Source: Stercorarius parasiticus | Lineage: Eukaryota; Chordata; Aves; Charadriiformes; Stercorariidae | Direction: 5' to 3' | Assembly: GCA_013396915.1 (NCBI GenBank) | Contig: VWZL01000111.1 | Span: forward strand, 771,063 to 835,062 | DNA length: 64,000 bases | Part shown: in pieces, positions 60,990 through 64,000 of the stretch | How positions within the stretch are numbered: the first letter of the stretch is position 1 | Layout: each line of letters starts with the position of its first letter | Notes under the pieces: model-generated | The model's input: the letters and a program-made list of their open reading frames with translations, nothing else | Databases searched by the model: none | Told to the model about the DNA's origin: nothing | Position numbers and translations under genes: made by a program

Positions 60990-61720
60990 AATTATTCACG
61001 CGTGCCGGCAGCAGCGGAGATATTACAGGTCTCGGAGGAGCCAGCACGGCTCGGCTGTCACAGCCCTGGGTGGCTGTGTCGTCGCCCCCCCCTCCACATC
61101 CAACAAAGTTTTGTCGGGCCCTGAGTCCAGAGCGAAGTTTTGGGGCAGGGGGGGCATCCTGCGGGCAGCCCCTCCTGCCGCCCCTCTCCCGGGGGGAGCA
61201 AGGGAGCCCCTGGGCCAAGGTGGGCATCACCTCGGGGCTGGACACCCCCAGTCCGGAGGTGACAGTGAAACCCACGGCTGCGCGTTATTTTCAACCGCCT
61301 CCGGGCGCAGCTGAGCGGGCCGGGCGCTGCCTTTTCCTGCCTCCCCTGCGCCCATCCCCGCGGTCTCAGGGCGAGCTCCGCAGCCGCGGAGCCCCGGTCT
61401 CCCCTCCTCCAAGCTCTTCGCTGGAGCCGAAGGGGGTTGGAGAGGAGGCTGTGGCTGTGCCCCGTCCCAAAAAGAGAGTGAGCCAGGGGACAGGCAGGAT
61501 CTGAACTGGGTCGGGGCTGCGCTGATCCTCCGGCGGGTCCTCCCCGCTTGCCCCGAGGCCCGGCCTTGCCTCTCCCGGGAGTGGGACGGGGCAAGGAGGA
61601 CCCGAGAGCTGCTAGATCTCTGCCGCCGGCAGAGCCTGGCACGGCCGGGAGGCCTGAAATGCCCCTGGCAGGCTCCGTCCCACCTCCCTGCCCTCCAGAG
61701 GGCTCCTGCAGATTGCATTT
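60990..61720. promoter_or_regulatory. CpG island, left part
   Basis: Sustained high GC and frequent CpG (CACGCGTGCCGGCAGCAGCG near 60998, TCCGCAGCCGCGGAGCC near 61377, CGGCCGGGAGG near 61642). Several long open frames run on both strands at once, as expected for GC-rich, stop-poor DNA, and none shows a domain. With the two later CpG-rich parts it spans nearly 3 kb, a size typical of developmental-regulator promoters. That class assignment is inference. Confidence 0.65.
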
Positions 61721-61909
61721 ATCGAAGTATTTAATTATTTTTTTTTTAATAAAAGAATAAAAATCAAGTTCTCTTCTTGCCTGGAGCTGGGACGGGCACG
61801 TCCCGGCTTTCTTCCCGGGGAGCCTGCGTCCGACTGGGTTTCTTGGACTAGAAATTCAAACTAGTTTAAAAGAACAAAAATACGTTCAGATGCTCCTATT
61901 CGCTTTTCC
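61721..61909. other. A/T-rich break inside the CpG domain
   Basis: GATTGCATTTATCGAAGTAT followed by a long T run and AATAAAAGAATAAAAATCAAG (61710-61768), then GC-rich text and another A/T patch to 61910. It contains an ATTTAATTA homeodomain-type core and an AATAAA word, but nothing marks it as a polyadenylation site. It separates two CpG-rich parts. Confidence 0.5.
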
Positions 61910-63300
61910 CTCTTGGGAAGCCCCGCGGCGGCTGCAGGAGGACCCTTTCCCCGGGTGGAAACCGGGGGTCTGGCTGCAGAGCCAGCAGCACAGACTGGCT
62001 CTTCAGCCCCCCCAAACCCCGGGGGAACCCCAAAAAAACGGCAGGAGTGGGGGGTCGGGAGGGTTTCCAGCCACGATAAGAGGAGAGAGGAAGCGCTGGC
62101 CCCCGACATTTGGGATGGGAGCACCCCCGCCGACCTCCCCCGCCGTGGGAAATGCTCCTCGCAGTCCCACGCAAGGCGATAAGGCGGCCAGAGGAGTCGA
62201 TGCGCCCCGGGAGTTACTTTTAATTTCTACTTTACACCAGCTTGAGGGGGGTCAGGCTCCCCCATTTTCTTTGCACACTTCCCGAGAGCATCCCCGCTTA
62301 CACCAGCCCAGGGGCTCGCTCAAATGTAGGCTCATCTCCCTCTCCTGGCCCTGCGACAGGGCAGCGAGAGGCGGTCCGAGGGGGGTCCTTTTAGAGGAAA
62401 AACAAATCGGCCCCGGGGCTGGGCAGGGGGTGCCCAGACCCTGCAGCTCCGCCGGCCCCAGCGCCGCTGGCTCTGCCCGGGAGTTCGTTTGCAAACGAAA
62501 AAAGCCCGCGGAAAGGCGGAGAGCCGGGCACTGCGCTGCCTGCCCGCCCGGAGGAGGCTGCTTGCCGCTCCCCCGCTTCTGGACCGGTTTCTGGGGGGCG
62601 CAGATTTCGTCCCAGCTCGGTCCCGCACCTCTGCCAGAGCCCCCCGAGGGAACGGCAGCTTCTCCGCTTTTCTGTGCCGGGGAGAGCCCGGCCGGGGCTT
62701 CGCGGGGAGGGTGAGCTCCGACCAGGCCGGGCGCGCCGCCCCTGGCCCCGGCTCCCCGGCCGGGTGTGGGCACTCGGGTCAGATTTATTTTTGGTGCAGC
62801 GATGTTTTTTCCCCGCAGAGAGCTGATTGCGAGGGGATGAAGGAGCGGGCGATAGCTGTAAAACGACCTCCAGAGTTGGGATCGGACGGGGAGTTTGTCC
62901 CCAGTCCCGCTGTGCCCCCCGGCCACCCGACGCCCCCTCGCCAGCAGAGCCGGGAGCCGGCGGGCGCCCAGCTCGGGGTGGTTGTTTTCCAAGGGGAGCA
63001 ACGACAAGCAGTGCCCGGCGGCGGCGGGGACAGGGGACACCTGTGGGTACGTTTTACCGGCAGTTTTGCAAGAGAGGGCTGGGACCAGGGACCTCGGACC
63101 CCGCCGCGGCTCTCCCTCCTCCGGACTCCACGGCAGGTCCCACCGGGGCTCTCTCGGCACTCGCAGCCCCAAACCTGGGGGGTGCTTAAAGACAAAACTA
63201 ACAGTTATTTCCTAGGTTCCCGGCTGGCCACCTCGGCCCCGTGCGGGATGCTGTGCCAGGACCCGGCGCTCGCTGTCAGCTAGAGGGCACGGAGTTTGCT
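61910..63300. promoter_or_regulatory. CpG island, central part
   Basis: The most CpG-dense part of the window (CCCCGCGGCGGCTGCAGG near 61921, GCCCGCGGAAAGGCGG near 62504, CCGGGCGCGCCGCCCC near 62727, GCCCGGCGGCGGCGG near 63014). Three overlapping long frames (minus 62252-63172; plus 61890-62714 and 62489-63283) have Arg/Pro/Gly/Ala-rich translations with no domain, so I do not call any as a gene. A pyrimidine-rich tract ending CCCCGCAG at 62811-62818 looks like a splice acceptor but is unsupported otherwise. Confidence 0.7.
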
Positions 63301-63490
63301 CCTCTCCGCGCTGCTAACAGGGAGCGGTAACATGTTTAGACCATTTAAACTAGGCAGACATAACTGGGAGCCATGCACGGCTCAGCTATGCCGGGAAAGG
63401 AGGTGTCATTTGTACGCAGTTAGTTTGGTGATCAACACTTGAATGATTTATGCCGCCTGCTTTAATTATATTCCTGTGACATTTTCCTGG
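63301..63490. promoter_or_regulatory. candidate conserved-type block inside the CpG domain
   Basis: A lower-GC, complex segment between two CpG-rich parts, with GTAACATGTTTAGACC (63327-63342), CATTTAAACTAGG, GTTTGGTGATCAACACTTG (63424-63442, containing an NKX2-like CACTTGAA) and TTTAATTATATTCC (63461-63474). Such islands within promoter CpG domains are often proximal enhancers. Inference only. Confidence 0.35.
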
Positions 63491-63960
63491 ACAAAACTGG
63501 GCCGCCCACAGCCAAAGCCGGGCAGCCTCGGCAGCGCCCTGCCGCTGCCTGCCGTGCCCGGGACGGCTCCCCGGGGGAGGGCAGCCACGCCGACACCCCG
63601 AAATACGGCTCTGGGAGCGGCCAGGAGAGACGCCTCCAAAGACGCTACTCGTAGCCAGAGGGATTTTTTTGGGCCCCCCCCGAGTAGTTTCTGATTCAGC
63701 GGTAATTTTCTGCTCCGTGGAGGAGGAGAGGCCGCTACTTTACTCGCTTTTCTTCCACGGTGAAAGGCAGGGACCCGGAGCGACACTTCCCCGACGGCTC
63801 CGGGGGACCCCCTCATACATCCCCGGGTACAGCGAGGGGCCGCCGTTCCCTCCACCCCTGCTCCCCTCCCTGCCTCTCGGCCGGGGGACGGCCCCAAACT
63901 TTTCCTGCCGGTACCAGGAGGGGATGAGTGCCCCGTCCCCCCTCAGAGGGCCTGGAGCTG
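63491..63960. promoter_or_regulatory. CpG island, right part
   Basis: CpG-rich again (GCAGCCACGCCGACACCCCG near 63580, CCGACGGCTCCGGGGG near 63790, CTCGGCCGGGGGACGG near 63876). Continuous with the central part in character. The window ends before any exon can be recognised. Confidence 0.6.
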
Positions 63961-63977
63961 GCAGGAGAGGGAAGAGT

Positions 63978-64000
63978 GGGGGGGGGGGGGGGGGGGGGGG
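63978..64000 (+). repeat. homopolymeric G run at the window edge
   Basis: At least 23 consecutive G, running off the end of the window. Such a run can form G-quadruplexes and is a frequent sequencing and assembly breakpoint, so its true length and what follows are uncertain. Confidence 0.9.

Noticed and set aside
60821..61642. Open frames of 227 codons (plus) and 194 codons (minus) in the left CpG part
   Set aside because: Overlapping on opposite strands in GC-rich DNA with no domain. The plus frame also begins in the A/T-rich element-like block.
62800..62818. Splice-acceptor-like tract ending CCCCGCAG
   Set aside because: A single good-looking acceptor without a downstream reading frame of known type or a matching donor is not enough to call an exon.
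62252..63172. 306-codon open frame on the minus strand
   Set aside because: It lies in CpG-island DNA where stop codons are rare. Two long plus-strand frames overlap the same bases, the translation is Arg/Pro/Gly-rich without a domain, and no splice or start context supports it.
61890..63283. Plus-strand open frames of 274 and 264 codons (61890-62714, 62489-63283)
   Set aside because: Same GC-driven openness, overlapping each other and the minus-strand frame. No recognisable protein family.
1..64000. tRNA, snRNA, CRISPR array, ERV or prokaryotic-type operon
   Set aside because: No B-box-type GGTTCGAATCC, no regular spaced repeats and no LTR/primer-binding-site structure were seen. The CR1 content and gene-free texture are vertebrate.

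Overview
This window is vertebrate nuclear DNA, almost certainly from a bird. The best evidence is several CR1 non-LTR retrotransposon copies, two of which keep the avian CR1 3' end: a promoter-less tail of ATTCTATG-type octamers (RC at 21341, sense at 45071-45100). The CR1 copies I recognise cover only about 3% of the window, there is one faint MIR/CORE-SINE-like match, and I saw no ERV or tRNA gene. That low repeat load fits an avian genome. I found no protein-coding exon, RNA gene or CRISPR array that I can support. The many open frames are short, overlap on both strands, and show no recognisable domain. The only recognisable protein-coding remnants are pieces of CR1 ORF2.

Layout: 1-12 kb is gene-free DNA with three old CR1 fragments (985-1275 minus; 9005-9440 minus; 9545-9895 plus) and small tandem repeats. 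At 12384-12478 a 24-bp repeat carries YY1-type motifs. A candidate regulatory block at 19.6-19.8 kb sits between a GA tract and a CT tract. A younger CR1 (21341 to about 22125, minus) is interrupted by a 213-base assembly gap. From 22 to 44 kb the sequence is gene-free, with scattered A/T-rich islands that hold homeodomain, PBX/MEIS, TCF and E-box motifs. A second recognisable CR1 3' end lies at 44786-45104. The 45-60 kb stretch has more such islands, a GC-rich stretch at 51.3-52.6 kb and a small CpG-rich patch at 58.7-59.0 kb. From about 60.6 kb to the end there is a dense A/T-rich motif island and then about 3 kb of strongly CpG-rich DNA ending in a run of at least 23 G.

Interpretation (inference): this looks like a gene desert or long intron whose right edge enters the CpG-island domain of a gene, plausibly a developmental regulator. 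I cannot name that gene from the sequence. The regulatory blocks listed were picked by eye from composition and motif clustering, not from alignment, so they are hypotheses. I found no convincing new biological system here. The most checkable points are the CR1 gap anomaly, the clustered TALE-homeodomain sites, the YY1-motif minisatellite, the CTCF-like pair and the large terminal CpG domain.
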